Assembly: GCF_020400605.1 (NCBI RefSeq)
Contig: NZ_JAINRD010000018.1
Coordinates: 62,001 to 126,000, forward strand
DNA: 64,000 nucleotides
Origin: Streptomyces aculeolatus
Lineage (GTDB): Bacteria; Actinomycetota; Actinomycetes; Streptomycetales; Streptomycetaceae
Reading direction: 5' to 3'
Shown: positions 1-8,643 of the stretch, in pieces
Position numbering within the stretch: position 1 is the stretch's first letter
Layout of the letters: the number at the start of each line of letters is the position of its first letter
Position numbers and translations under genes: made by a program
Notes under the pieces: model-generated
What the model was told of the DNA's origin: nothing
Databases searched by the model: none
Seen by the model: only the letters and a program-made list of their open reading frames with translations

Positions 1-435
1 TGGGACGGCTACGCCGCCGCGCGGCAGCGCCTCTTCGACGGCGTGGAGAAGCGCGGCATCGGCAACTTCGTCGTCGTCACCGGCGACGCCCACCGCAGCG
101 TGGCCGCCGACCTCAAGCACGACTTCGACGACCCCGCCTCGGCCACCGTCGGCGTCGAGTTCCTCGGGACCTCCATCAGCTCGGGCGGCAACGGCTCGGA
201 TCAGGACGAGTGGGGCCGGGTCTGGCTCCAGGAGAACCCGCACATGAAGTTCCACAACGTCCAGCGCGGCTACGGCGTCTGCGAGGTGACCCGCGAGAGC
301 TGGCGCACCGACTACCGCGTCGTCTCCCACGTCACCAGCCCCGGGGCCGCCGTCGCCACCCGCGCCCGCGTCCACGTGGCGGCGGGCCGCCCCGGCATAC
401 AGGAGGTGGAGCAGCCGGGCGTCCCGCGGCCCTGA
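1..435 (+). CDS. PhoD-family alkaline phosphatase, C-terminal part (5' end outside window)
   Basis: The frame is open from base 1 to the TGA at 433-435, giving about 144 residues without a start, so the gene begins upstream of the window. The segment reads FVVVTGDAHRSVAADLK followed by EFLGTSISSGG and a basic, beta-rich C-terminus. The GDAH metal-binding motif and the SISSGG element are typical of the C-terminal half of PhoD alkaline phosphatase/phosphodiesterases, which are secreted metal enzymes that release phosphate from esters. Only the C-terminal half can be judged, and the Tat signal expected for the family would lie outside. The function is inferred from the family. Confidence 0.8.
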   Translation, partial: WDGYAAARQRLFDGVEKRGIGNFVVVTGDAHRSVAADLKHDFDDPASATVGVEFLGTSISSGGNGSDQDEWGRVWLQENPHMKFHNVQRGYGVCEVTRESWRTDYRVVSHVTSPGAAVATRARVHVAAGRPGIQEVEQPGVPRP

Positions 436-528
436 TCCGCGCGCCGGGCGGGGGAGCGCGTCCCGAACTCCGCGGCGCGGTGCGGAAATGCGGGTGCCTT
501 CGTACGCGGCGGCGGTGCAGGCTGGGGC

Positions 529-1389
529 ATGAGCTGGATCACGACGCACGACCTCGACGCCTTCACCGCCGCCGCCGGGCCCTTCCTGCGGGCGGAGCCC
601 GCGCCGCACACCGTCCTGCTGACGGTGACCGCCTCCCTCGACGCCGCCGGCCTCGACCGGTACGGAGACGGGACACCGGAGTTCGGGTGGTGGCGGGGGC
701 CCGGCGGTGGGGTGGCCGGGGCGTTCCTGTACACCCCGCCGTTCCCGCTGGTGCTGGCCCGGATGCCGGACGCCGCCGCCGCGGAGCTGGCGGAGCTGCG
801 CGCGGCGGGCGGGCTGCCGGTGTCCGGCGTCAACGCCGGCCGGGCGGCGGCCGAGGCGTTCGCCGCCGCCTGGACCGCGCGGACCGGCGCGGCCGGCACC
901 GTGGAGGAGCGGCACCGGCTCTACCGGTTGGGGGAGCTGGTCCCGCCGGATCCCGCGCCGTCCGGGCGGGCCAGGCCCGCCACCGAGGACGACCGCGACC
1001 TGCTCGTCGACTGGACCCGGGAGTTCAGCGCCGAGAGCGGCGGCGGCTCCGGCGACCCGGAACGCGCCGTGGCCGACCGGCTCGCCTACGGCGGCGCGAC
1101 GCTCTGGGAGGACGGCGGCCGGCCCGTGTCGTACGCCGGCGTCACCCGCACCGTCGCCGGCATGGTCCGCGTCGCACCCGTCTACACCCCGCCGCCGCTG
1201 CGCCGCCGCGGCTACGCGGCCGCGGTCACCGCCGCCGTCAGCAGCGCGGCGTCCGCCGCCGGCGCCCGGGAGGTGCTCCTCTTCACCGACCTGGCCAACC
1301 CCACCAGCAACGCGCTGTACCAGCGCCTCGGCTACGCACCCGTGGAGGACCACCTCGTGATCTCCTTCTCCGGCCGGACCTCCTCCTGA
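529..1389 (+). CDS. GNAT-family N-acetyltransferase
   Basis: This encodes 286 aa. The C-terminal half (about residues 145-280) carries the GNAT fold: an acetyl-CoA-binding stretch VYTPPPLRRRGYAAAV (the R-R-x-G-Y-A form of motif A) and the late signature NALYQRLGYAPVEDH. The N-terminal half, about 140 residues, is a degenerate acetyltransferase-like domain, so the protein resembles the double-domain GNATs common in actinomycetes. The ATG at 529 is preceded by GGGG; there is no strong Shine-Dalgarno. It stands alone between the phosphatase and a hydrolase gene. The substrate is not predictable. Confidence 0.85.
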   Translation: MSWITTHDLDAFTAAAGPFLRAEPAPHTVLLTVTASLDAAGLDRYGDGTPEFGWWRGPGGGVAGAFLYTPPFPLVLARMPDAAAAELAELRAAGGLPVSGVNAGRAAAEAFAAAWTARTGAAGTVEERHRLYRLGELVPPDPAPSGRARPATEDDRDLLVDWTREFSAESGGGSGDPERAVADRLAYGGATLWEDGGRPVSYAGVTRTVAGMVRVAPVYTPPPLRRRGYAAAVTAAVSSAASAAGAREVLLFTDLANPTSNALYQRLGYAPVEDHLVISFSGRTSS

Positions 1390-1511
1390 CTGCTTCTTCC
1401 TGACTCCTGCTCCCTTCCTCCGATCTCCTCCGCCGGCCGATCTGGTCTCCGGCGCCCCGGCGGGAGAGGGTGGACCCGGACAGCAGACCGATCGCGAGGA
1501 AGGCGAGCCGC

Positions 1512-2435
1512 ATGCACCCCGACCACCTCCAGGCCGCTGACGGCACCCCCGTCGCCGCGTACACCTGGCTGCCCGAGGGCGGCCGGCCGCGGGCGCTGGT
1601 GCAGATCGTGCACGGCGCCGCCGAGCACGCCCTGCGCTACGACCGGTTCGCCCGCTTCCTCGCCGCCCACGGCTACGGCGTCGCCGCCTCCGACCACCGC
1701 GGCCACGGCGCCACCGCCGCCGCCACCGGCGGCTACGGCGTCACCGGCACCGGCGACGCCGACCCCTGGCGGGCCGTGGTCGACGACCTCACCGCGGTCG
1801 GCGACCGGCTGCGCGCGGACCACCCCGGGCTGCCCTTCGTCCTCCTCGGCCACAGCATGGGCTCGATGCTCGCCCGCGACTACGCCCAGGAGCACGGCGA
1901 CGGCCTGGCCGGCCTCGTGCTGACCGGCATCCTGCGCAGTCTGCCCGGCGTGGAGACCGAGACCGCCGTGCGCCGGCTGGCGGGGGAGGCCGAGGGGCGC
2001 GGGCGCGGCGGGCTCTCGGACTTCGTGCCGGAGATCTTCGCGTCGTTCAACGACCCCTACGAGCACCGCACCGGCTTCGAATGGCTCTCCCGTGACACCG
2101 CCGAGGTCGACGCCTACGTCGCCGACGAGCGCTGCGGCTTCCCGTTCGACGTCGCGCTGTCGCTGGGCTGGGTGCTCGGCACCCGGAAGATCAACGACCC
2201 GTACAACGTGGCCCGGATCCCCGTCGACCTGCCCGTGCACATCGCCGTGGGCGACCGGGACCCCTGCAACCAGGGCCTCACGCACGTCGCCGAGCTGCTG
2301 GAGGACTTCCGCTACGCGGGCCTGCGCGAGCCGACCTGGCGCGCGTACCCCGGCGCCCGCCATGAGATCCTCAACGAGACGAACCGCGACGAGGTCCAGG
2401 CCGACCTGCTCGGCTGGCTCGACAAGCACGTGTGA
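1512..2435 (+). CDS. alpha/beta hydrolase, lysophospholipase/monoacylglycerol lipase type
   Basis: This encodes 307 aa from ATG 1512, chosen over the upstream in-frame codon at 1470 because GAGGAAGG lies just 5' of 1512. The nucleophile elbow GHSMGS is near residue 117. An early HGAAEHALRYDRFARFL oxyanion region and DHRGHGAT are the hallmarks of the PldB/serine aminopeptidase S33 hydrolases. The acid is probably in the GDRDPCN segment and the histidine in GARHEI near the C-terminus, so the triad looks complete. It is predicted to be a cytoplasmic esterase or lipase. The stop overlaps the GTG start of the next gene, which suggests translational coupling. Confidence 0.88.
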   Translation: MHPDHLQAADGTPVAAYTWLPEGGRPRALVQIVHGAAEHALRYDRFARFLAAHGYGVAASDHRGHGATAAATGGYGVTGTGDADPWRAVVDDLTAVGDRLRADHPGLPFVLLGHSMGSMLARDYAQEHGDGLAGLVLTGILRSLPGVETETAVRRLAGEAEGRGRGGLSDFVPEIFASFNDPYEHRTGFEWLSRDTAEVDAYVADERCGFPFDVALSLGWVLGTRKINDPYNVARIPVDLPVHIAVGDRDPCNQGLTHVAELLEDFRYAGLREPTWRAYPGARHEILNETNRDEVQADLLGWLDKHV

Positions 2436-2809
2436 CCGACGGGGGAGCACCGGTGACCCTCACCGCCGAGGACGTACGCAAGACCGCCCTGGCCCTGCCG
2501 CAGACCGCGGAGAAGCTGGCCTGGGGCATGCCCACCTTCCGGGTGAAGGGGAAGATGTTCCTCACCCTGCCGGAGGACGAGACGTCGTTCGCGGTGCGCT
2601 GCCCCAAGGTGGAGCGGGACGAACTGGCGCTGGCGGAGCCGGAGAAGTTCTGGATCGCCGACCACGAGGCGCCGTTCGCCTGGGTGCGGGTGCGGATCGC
2701 GGCGCTCGAGGACCGCGACGAGCTGCAGATCATCGTCGCGGACTCCTGGCGCCAGGCGGCCCCGCCCCGGCTGCTCGCCGAGCACCCGGAGCTGGCCGGC
2801 GAGTCCTGA
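2432..2809 (+). CDS. MmcQ/YjbR family protein
   Basis: This encodes 125 aa from a GTG whose bases overlap the TGA of the hydrolase gene. A second GTG at 2453 is an alternative. The sequence TALALPQTAEKLAWGMPTFRVKGKMF is diagnostic of the MmcQ/YjbR fold (a CyaY-like double-wing DNA-binding domain), and FWIADHEAPFAWVRVRI fits the second half. Family members are about 110-130 aa and mostly uncharacterised. The overlap suggests an operon with the hydrolase, but no shared pathway is evident. Confidence 0.85.
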   Translation: MTDGGAPVTLTAEDVRKTALALPQTAEKLAWGMPTFRVKGKMFLTLPEDETSFAVRCPKVERDELALAEPEKFWIADHEAPFAWVRVRIAALEDRDELQIIVADSWRQAAPPRLLAEHPELAGES

Positions 2810-2843
2810 CGGACCTGCCGCCCGCACCCCGCGGGCCGCACCC

Positions 2844-3770
2844 TCAGGCCGCGGCCCGCGTCCCGGCCCGCGCGCCCGTGAACGCCGCGATCCGCTCGCG
2901 CAGCGACGCCGGGTCGAGGCCGTGGGCGCGCAGGTGCTCCGGGACCGTGCCGTAGCGCCGCAGCTCCCGCCGCGCGGTGCCGAGCCCCAGCACCCGGTGC
3001 GGCACGTCGGCCAGCGCGTCGTTCGCGTACGCGGTGGAGGTGCCGGCGAGGTACGGCTCGACCAGGACGACGTCCGCGGCGCGCCCCGCCCCCACCGCGG
3101 CCCGCAGCGCGGCCCCGTCGAAGGGGCGCACGGTCGTGGCGTACAGCACCGTGACGTCCAGGCCCTCGGTCGCCGCCAGCACGTCGTCCAGCAGCGGGCC
3201 CACCGCCACGACCACGCCCGCGGCGCCCTCGCGCACGGTCAGGAACCCGGCCCCGGTGTCCGGCATGCCCACCGCGTTCGACTGCTGCGACAGCCGCACG
3301 TACACCTTGTCGTCGCCCGCGGCGACCGCGTGCCGCAGCAACGTCCCGGCCTCGTCCGGGTGCCCCGGCACGTGCACCGTCCAGCCGTCGAGGGTGTCCA
3401 GCAGCGCCACGTCGCCGGGCGCCATGTGCGTCTGGCCGCCGGCCGGCCAGTCGTACGAGCCGTAGGCGCTCACCAGCACCGCGCCCGCGTCCTGGTGGCC
3501 GAGGTCGAGCTTGATCTGCTCGAAGGGCCGCTCCACCAGGAAGCTGGCGAAGGTGTGCAGCACCGGGCGCATCCCGGCCAGCGCCAGCCCACCGCCGACG
3601 CCGACGAGCAACTGCTCGCGGATGCCGACGTTGAGCACGCGGTCCGGGTGCCGCCGGGCCGCCGCGGCGAAGCCGTCGGTGCCGATCTCGGCGAGCACGA
3701 CGGCCAGCCGGGGGTCCTCGTCCAGCAGCCGGGAGGTGACGGAGGCGAAGCGCTCGCGCATCGTGTCCAT
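2844..3770 (-). CDS. Transketolase, C-terminal subunit
   Basis: This encodes 308 aa corresponding to the pyrimidine-binding and C-terminal domains of transketolase. DPRLAVVLAEIGTDGF is followed by RVLNVGIREQLLVGVGGG, where the Glu of GIREQ is the residue that activates the thiamine diphosphate aminopyrimidine, and then by GSYDWPAGGQTHMAPGD. It needs the separate N-terminal subunit encoded 40 bp upstream on the same strand. Split transketolases occur in many actinobacteria beside the full-length enzyme and often serve specialised sugar or secondary metabolism. Together the pair would transfer two-carbon ketol units between sugar phosphates. Confidence 0.9.
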   Translation of the reverse strand: MDTMRERFASVTSRLLDEDPRLAVVLAEIGTDGFAAAARRHPDRVLNVGIREQLLVGVGGGLALAGMRPVLHTFASFLVERPFEQIKLDLGHQDAGAVLVSAYGSYDWPAGGQTHMAPGDVALLDTLDGWTVHVPGHPDEAGTLLRHAVAAGDDKVYVRLSQQSNAVGMPDTGAGFLTVREGAAGVVVAVGPLLDDVLAATEGLDVTVLYATTVRPFDGAALRAAVGAGRAADVVLVEPYLAGTSTAYANDALADVPHRVLGLGTARRELRRYGTVPEHLRAHGLDPASLRERIAAFTGARAGTRAAA

Positions 3771-3810
3771 GGTCGGGGGTCCTTTCCAGGCGGGAGGTGG
3801 CGCGGGGCGG

Positions 3811-4539
3811 TCAGGCGTACGCGGGCGTGACCCGGGCGACGACGGCGCGCGCCCGCCCGGGGTGCGGGGCGGTGAAGGCGGCGTACAGCGCCTCGTGGTC
3901 GTGGCCGTCGACGGTGGCGGTGGACCAGCCGGCGGCCTCGAAGCGGGCGGCGATGCCGCCGGGCAGCGCGTGGGTCGCGGAGGAGTTGTCGATCACGACG
4001 GTGTGCAGGGAGTCCAGCCCGGCGGCGCCGGCGTAGGCGATCGCCTCGTGGTTGCTGCCCTCGTCCAGCTCCGCGTCGCCGACGAGCACCCAGACCCGCG
4101 GGTCCTGGCCCGGCCGGCCGTACAGCCCCCGGGCGCGCAACCCGAGCGCGGTGCCGACGGCCAGCGGCAGGCCGTGGCCCAGCGAGCCGCTGCCGATCTC
4201 GACGCCGGGCAGGAGCGTGCGGTCGGGGTGGTGGCCCAGCGGCGAGTCGTACGCGCCGAAGCCGGGCAGCCAGTCGGCGGGCAGGAAGCCCTTGGCGGCG
4301 AGCACGGCGTAGTACGCCATCGGGCCGTGGCCCTTGGAGAGCAGGAACCGGTCGCGGTCCGCCGCCTCGGCGGTCGCGGGGGTCACCCGCAGCACCCGGT
4401 CGTAGAGGACCCACAGGGCGTCGAGGGTCGAAGTGGCGGCGGGGCCGTGCTTCTCGTCGCCGGTCATCAGGCCCATCAGGTGCGGCAGATCGGCGTAGCC
4501 GGCGGGGGAGCGCTGCGGTGCGGAAGTGGTCGTCGTCAT
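3811..4539 (-). CDS. Transketolase, N-terminal (ThDP-binding) subunit
   Basis: This encodes 242 aa from ATG 4539. An earlier in-frame ATG at 4572 is possible but adds a non-conserved Cys/Ser-rich leader. The thiamine diphosphate/Mg site is clear: LVGDAELDEGSNHEA about residues 140-154, then VIDNSSAT. The early segment GPAATSTLDALWVLYDRVL and SKGHGPMAYYAVLAAKGF match the N-terminal transketolase domain. The protein stops where full-length transketolase would continue into the domain carried by the downstream gene, so the two are complementary halves of one heteromeric enzyme. Confidence 0.9.
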   Translation of the reverse strand: MTTTTSAPQRSPAGYADLPHLMGLMTGDEKHGPAATSTLDALWVLYDRVLRVTPATAEAADRDRFLLSKGHGPMAYYAVLAAKGFLPADWLPGFGAYDSPLGHHPDRTLLPGVEIGSGSLGHGLPLAVGTALGLRARGLYGRPGQDPRVWVLVGDAELDEGSNHEAIAYAGAAGLDSLHTVVIDNSSATHALPGGIAARFEAAGWSTATVDGHDHEALYAAFTAPHPGRARAVVARVTPAYA

Positions 4540-4618
4540 GTGTCCCACCGTGCAACTTGAAGAATGGTTCAAGTCAACAACGGCTGGTCACAGGGGCGAC
4601 CGGCGGTCCGCGACGCTC

Positions 4619-5239
4619 TCAGGGCGCCCGGCGCAGCCGGGCCAGCGCGTCGATCGCCTCCTTCGGCGGCCCCGCCTCCTGGGCCACGGGCCGGTGCACC
4701 CGCTCGGCGCGTACGGGCTCCAGCGGCTCGTCCGCCAGGTCCGCCAGCACGTCCTGCGCGGTGAACAGCACCCCCGGATCCTGCGGTCCGCCCGTGCCCT
4801 CGGTGAGGTTCGCCGAGTCGTGCCCGACGACCAGCAGCTCGCCGCCGGCGGCGAGCGCCGCGGCGGCCCGCCGCAGCACCCGGCGCCGCTCCGCGCCGGG
4901 CAGGTGCAGATAGGCCACGACCACCAGCTCGTACGCGGCCGGATCCGGCACGTACTCCAGCAGGTCGGCCCGTACCCACCGGATCCGCTCCGCGGCCCGG
5001 GGCGCCAGCTCCGCCGCCCGTCGCCGGGCCCGCTCCAGCGCGACCTCCGAGAAGTCCACCGCCGTCACCCGCCAGCCGCGGTCCGCGAGCCACAGCGCGT
5101 TGCGCCCCTCGCCCGCGGCCAGGTCGAGGGCCCGCCCGGGCGTGATCTCCGCCACCTCGCGGGCCACCCAGCGGTTGGGCTCACCGCCCCAAACGAGGTC
5201 TTTCGCGGCATAGCGTTCGTCCCAGGCACCGCTGTCCAT
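4619..5239 (-). CDS. Class I SAM-dependent methyltransferase
   Basis: This encodes 206 aa. Motif I of a Rossmann methyltransferase is ALDLAAGEGRNALWLADRGW near residue 38-57, followed by VTAVDFSEVAL (motif post I) and YELVVVAYLHLPGAER. The N-terminal pattern WDERYAAKDLVWGGEPNRWV is typical of the TehB/thiopurine-like group. It is cytosolic, with no visible partner. It is divergent from the small ORF at 5311 and sits upstream of the transketolase pair on the same strand with a 79-bp gap, so co-transcription is possible. The substrate is unknown. Confidence 0.88.
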   Translation of the reverse strand: MDSGAWDERYAAKDLVWGGEPNRWVAREVAEITPGRALDLAAGEGRNALWLADRGWRVTAVDFSEVALERARRRAAELAPRAAERIRWVRADLLEYVPDPAAYELVVVAYLHLPGAERRRVLRRAAAALAAGGELLVVGHDSANLTEGTGGPQDPGVLFTAQDVLADLADEPLEPVRAERVHRPVAQEAGPPKEAIDALARLRRAP

Positions 5240-5310
5240 AAACCTGATCGCTCCCCGCTGCGTCTAACGAGTAGGAGATCACGTTCTCACAGCCGGGCGG
5301 AGGATCCGAG

Positions 5311-5415
5311 ATGACCAGACACCACCCCGACCAGCAGCACGCCACCGCGCTCGTGCCGGTGTGCCCGCGCTGCGGTCGCGTGCGCTGTATCTGCCCGCCC
5401 ATGGCGGCCGCCTGA
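5311..5415 (+). CDS. Small Cys-rich peptide, 34 aa
   Basis: This short ORF has a strong ribosome-binding site: GGAGG at 5299-5303, seven bases before the ATG. The peptide starts MTRHHPDQQH and ends with VCPRCGRVRCICPPMAAA. The CxxC...CxC arrangement could bind zinc or be a mini rubredoxin-like knuckle. Its last codons and stop lie inside the left arm and loop of a perfect 15-bp hairpin (5397-5430). It lies between two minus-strand genes, so it would be its own transcription unit. The RBS and Cys spacing support a real gene, but its function is unknown. Confidence 0.5.
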   Translation: MTRHHPDQQHATALVPVCPRCGRVRCICPPMAAA

Positions 5416-5430
5416 GCGGCCGCCATGGGC
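5397..5430. terminator. Perfect 15-bp hairpin, probable bidirectional terminator
   Basis: The left arm GCCCATGGCGGCCGC (5397-5411) pairs perfectly with 5416-5430 around a CTGA loop that contains the stop codon of the 34-aa ORF. It lies 15 bp past the 3' end of the sulfatase gene (which ends at 5446 on the minus strand), so it could terminate both converging transcripts. There is no U-tract, as is usual in actinomycetes. Confidence 0.7.
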
Positions 5431-5445
5431 TCGCCCCACCGGGGT

Positions 5446-6849
5446 TCAGGGGTGCTTGCGCTGGTGCCCGAAGCGCACGCCGTCCAGCTTGAATCCGTGC
5501 ACGGTGGGATCGACCCGGCGCTGCGCCGCGCGCCGCTCCGGAGCCGCCTCGATCACCGGCTCCGGCTCGCCCGCCGCGGTGATCCGCGCCAGCAGCCGCG
5601 CGCGCAGCCCGTCGGCGAGCGCGCGGTGCGAGGCGAGCCCGACAAGGTTGTCCAGCTCGTACGGGTCGTGGGCCAGGTCGTACAGCGCCGTCTCGACGTA
5701 CCTGCTGCCGGAGCGGGTGCGCCAGCCGTCGGCCGCCGGGTCGACGACGTAGTACTTCCACCGTGAGGTGCGCAGCGCCCGTCCGCACTCGGACTCGCTG
5801 ACCTGGACGAAGACGTCCTCCGGCCAGTCGGCCCCGGGGTCGCGGACCAGCGGCAGGAAGGAGCGTCCGTGCATCTCCTCCGGGACGTCGAGCCCCGCGG
5901 CGTCCAGGAGGGTCGGCGGCAGGTCCAGGGTGCTGACCGGGGCGTCGAGCACCCGGCCGCCGGCGAAGCCGGGGCCGCGCAGGGCCAGCGGGACCCGGAT
6001 CGAACCGTCGTGGCAGGAGCGTTTGTACTCGGAGTTGCGGGTACGGAAGTGGCTGCCGTGATCGGAGGTGAACGCCACGATCGTGTCGTCGAGCAGGTCC
6101 ATGCTGCGCAGCGCGTCCAGCAGCCGGCCCAGCCCCTCGTCGACGCGCCGGATCTGGCCGCAGTAGCCGGCGATGTGCCGGTGCGCCGTGCTGCCCGGCG
6201 CGGCGGCGGACAGCGCGGCCAGGTCCGGCGGCAGCCAGCGCCCGGTATAGCGCTCCTCGTAGCCGTCGGGGGCCGGGTAGTCGTCGACCTCGTTCTGGTG
6301 GTGCGGCTCGATGAGGGACAGGAAGAGGAAGAACGGCTCCTCGTGGTGGTCGGCGGCGAACCGGATCGCGGCGTCGAACAGCGCGTCCGAGCGGTAGCCG
6401 GGCAGCCGCACGGGGTCGCCGTCCTCGTCGTACATCACCGTGCGGTACGCGTCCGAGGTGAACTCCAGGACGTTGGCGGCCAGCCAGTGCTGGTACCCGC
6501 CGCGGTCCTCCGGCGGCACCGGGTCCTCGCCGGCCAGATGCCACTTGCCGATGTACCCGGTGGTGTACCCCGCGTCGCCGAAGTGGTGCGCGAGCGTACG
6601 GGCGTCGCGCGGCAGCGGAATCCCATTGCGGTAGCAGCCGGTGTCGGTGGGCCACCGGCCCGTCTGCAGCGCTGCACGGGCGGGCGCGCAGACGGGCTGC
6701 GGGGTGATCGCCGCCGACGCGTACGTGCCCGAGCGGGCCATCCGGTCGAACGCGGGCGTGAGGTCGAGCGGGTTGCCGCCCGCGCCCGTCGTGTCCCAGC
6801 GCTGCTGGTCGGTGAACACGACGATGACATGGGGCCGCCGGTCGGGCAT
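5446..6849 (-). CDS. Sulfatase (formylglycine-dependent, type I)
   Basis: This encodes 467 aa. The N-terminus RPHVIVVFTDQQRWDTTGAGG supplies the metal-binding Asp residues. PQPVCAPARAALQTGR (about residues 50-65) is the C-x-P-x-R signature in which Cys is converted to formylglycine by a separate generating enzyme. FTSDHGSHF is the second metal site. No signal peptide is visible, so it would act in the cytoplasm. It is the last gene of a run of five same-strand genes (lacI, SBP, two permeases, sulfatase), which argues that it desulfates an imported sulfated sugar or sugar acid. Choline-sulfatase or arylsulfatase activities cannot be excluded from sequence alone. Termination is probably at the 5397-5430 hairpin. 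Confidence 0.9.
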   Translation of the reverse strand: MPDRRPHVIVVFTDQQRWDTTGAGGNPLDLTPAFDRMARSGTYASAAITPQPVCAPARAALQTGRWPTDTGCYRNGIPLPRDARTLAHHFGDAGYTTGYIGKWHLAGEDPVPPEDRGGYQHWLAANVLEFTSDAYRTVMYDEDGDPVRLPGYRSDALFDAAIRFAADHHEEPFFLFLSLIEPHHQNEVDDYPAPDGYEERYTGRWLPPDLAALSAAAPGSTAHRHIAGYCGQIRRVDEGLGRLLDALRSMDLLDDTIVAFTSDHGSHFRTRNSEYKRSCHDGSIRVPLALRGPGFAGGRVLDAPVSTLDLPPTLLDAAGLDVPEEMHGRSFLPLVRDPGADWPEDVFVQVSESECGRALRTSRWKYYVVDPAADGWRTRSGSRYVETALYDLAHDPYELDNLVGLASHRALADGLRARLLARITAAGEPEPVIEAAPERRAAQRRVDPTVHGFKLDGVRFGHQRKHP

Positions 6850-6880
6850 CGGGGTCCTTTCGGCACGGTGGAGTGGGGAG

Positions 6881-7699
6881 TCATTTCAGGCCGGTCAGGG
6901 TGATACCGCGGACGAAGTAGCGCTGGCTGAAGATCAGCAGCAGGGCCGTCGGCACGAACATGATGACCGACCCCGCGGCGGTGAGGTGCCAGAGCTGGAA
7001 CTGCTCCTGGCTGAACTGGGTCAGCCCCACCGGGATCGTCCGCATCTTCTCCGAGGTCGTCGCCACCAGCGGCCAGAGGAACTCGTTCCACTGGAAGACG
7101 AACGTGAACAGGCCCAGCACGGCCAGCGCCGGCTTGCACTGCGGCAGGATGATCCGCCAGTAGATGGTGAACTCGTTCGCCCCGTCCACCCGGGCCGCGT
7201 GGATGAGGTCGTCCGGGATGGGCTGGATGAACTGCCGCATGAGGAAGATCCCGAAGCCGTCCATGAGGAACGGCACGATCAGCCCCTGGTAGCTGTCCAG
7301 CCAGCCGAGGTCCGACATCATCACGTACAGCGGGATCATGCGGACGAACAGCGGGATCATCAGCGTCGCGAGGATCGCGACGAACAGCGTGTTCTTGAAC
7401 GGGAAGTCGAACTTCGCGAACACGTAGCCCACCAGCGGATCGAAGATCAGGTGGGAGAGCGCGATCGCACCCGCGACGATCAGGCTGTTGAGGATGAAGC
7501 TGCCGAACGGCGCCTCCTCGAACAGCGTCGAGTAGTTGCCCCACTGCGGCGAATCCGGCCAGAGCACCGACTCCGCGGACAGCATCTCCTTCTCGGTCTG
7601 CAGCGACAGCGAGACGGTGTAGAGCAGCGGCACGATGGTGATCAGGCTGGCGATGGTGAGCAGCACGTAGGCGATCGCCTTGGACGTTCCGGCGGTCAT
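6881..7699 (-). CDS. Carbohydrate ABC transporter permease (MalG-like)
   Basis: This encodes 272 aa from ATG 7699, overlapping the stop of the upstream permease by one base (TGATG). There are six predicted membrane segments, starting with AIAYVLLTIASLITIVPLLY. The inner-membrane EAA loop is present as IPDDLIHAARVDGANEFTIYWRIILP, the conserved ATPase contact. The protein ends in RYFVRGITLTGLK, a typical MalG-family terminus (xxxGxTxGAVK). It forms the importer with the permease and the lipoprotein upstream. No ATPase is encoded here, so a shared MsiK-type ATPase elsewhere is likely, as is usual in streptomycetes. Confidence 0.93.
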   Translation of the reverse strand: MTAGTSKAIAYVLLTIASLITIVPLLYTVSLSLQTEKEMLSAESVLWPDSPQWGNYSTLFEEAPFGSFILNSLIVAGAIALSHLIFDPLVGYVFAKFDFPFKNTLFVAILATLMIPLFVRMIPLYVMMSDLGWLDSYQGLIVPFLMDGFGIFLMRQFIQPIPDDLIHAARVDGANEFTIYWRIILPQCKPALAVLGLFTFVFQWNEFLWPLVATTSEKMRTIPVGLTQFSQEQFQLWHLTAAGSVIMFVPTALLLIFSQRYFVRGITLTGLK

Positions 7700-8643
7700 C
7701 AGTACTGCACCTCCCTCTTCCTGCCGATGCGCAACTGCACCAGCGTGAACGCGACGATGACGAGCAGCAGCAGCACCGACAGCGCGGAGGCGTAGCCGAA
7801 GTTGCGGGAGCGGAACGCCAGTTCGTAGATGTGGAACACGAAGAGGTCCGACGCCTCCCCCGGGCCGCCGCGGGTGATGATGTACGCCTGCCCGAACGCC
7901 TGCAGCCCGGTGATCACGGCCATCACGGAGACGAACAGGGTGGTCGGGGTGAGCAGCGGCACCGTGATCCGCCGGAACTGCTGCCAGCGGTTGGCGCCGT
8001 CGACCTTGGCGGCCTCGTAGTACACGTCGGGGATGCCCTGGAGTCCCGCCAGGAAGAGGATCATCGTGTAACCGGTCGTCATCCACAGCGTGACCGCGAC
8101 GATGGTGGCCACCGGGTGGGTGTTCAGCCACTCCTGGGTGGGCAGGCCGGTGTCCGACAGTATCCGGTTGAGGATGCCGAGTTCGGGGTCGAGGATGTTG
8201 CGCCACATCAGGCCGACCACGGCGATCGAGGTCAGGTACGGCACCAGGAGCGCGAGCTTGAACGCCAGGCTGCCGCGCAGCTTCTGGTTGATGAGCACCG
8301 CCAGGCCCATGCCCAGCACGATGGCGCCGACCGTGGTGGCGACGGCGAACTGGAGCGTGACCTTGAAGGCGTTGCGCGCCTGCGGGTCCTCGAAGGCGTT
8401 GGTGTAGTTGTCCATCCCGGCGAACTCGTCGGTCCGCTGGCCCGTCAGCATGCTGGTGTTGAGGATGTCGGCGATCGGGTAGTAGAAGAAGATCGCGAAG
8501 AAGACGAGCGCCGGCGCCAGGAACACGTACGCGGTACGCGCCTGGCGCCGGGCGATCGGGGAGCGCTTGGCGCGCTTGCCGCGCTTCGGCAGCTCCACGG
8601 GCTCCGGGCGCTGGGGGGCTTCCGCCGACGTCGCCATGTGCAC
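7699..8643 (-). CDS. Carbohydrate ABC transporter permease (MalF-like)
   Basis: This encodes 314 aa, or 312 if the second ATG at 8637 is used. A basic N-terminus KRGKRAKRSPIARRQART precedes the first membrane helix YVFLAPALVFFAIFFYYPIAD. The EAA loop is VYYEAAKVDGANRWQQFRRITVP. The family pattern (sugar permease 1, six helices, about 300 aa) is complete. The start lies immediately after the stop of the binding-protein gene and the stop overlaps the next permease, so the three transport genes are translationally linked. Confidence 0.93.
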   Translation of the reverse strand: MHMATSAEAPQRPEPVELPKRGKRAKRSPIARRQARTAYVFLAPALVFFAIFFYYPIADILNTSMLTGQRTDEFAGMDNYTNAFEDPQARNAFKVTLQFAVATTVGAIVLGMGLAVLINQKLRGSLAFKLALLVPYLTSIAVVGLMWRNILDPELGILNRILSDTGLPTQEWLNTHPVATIVAVTLWMTTGYTMILFLAGLQGIPDVYYEAAKVDGANRWQQFRRITVPLLTPTTLFVSVMAVITGLQAFGQAYIITRGGPGEASDLFVFHIYELAFRSRNFGYASALSVLLLLVIVAFTLVQLRIGRKREVQY

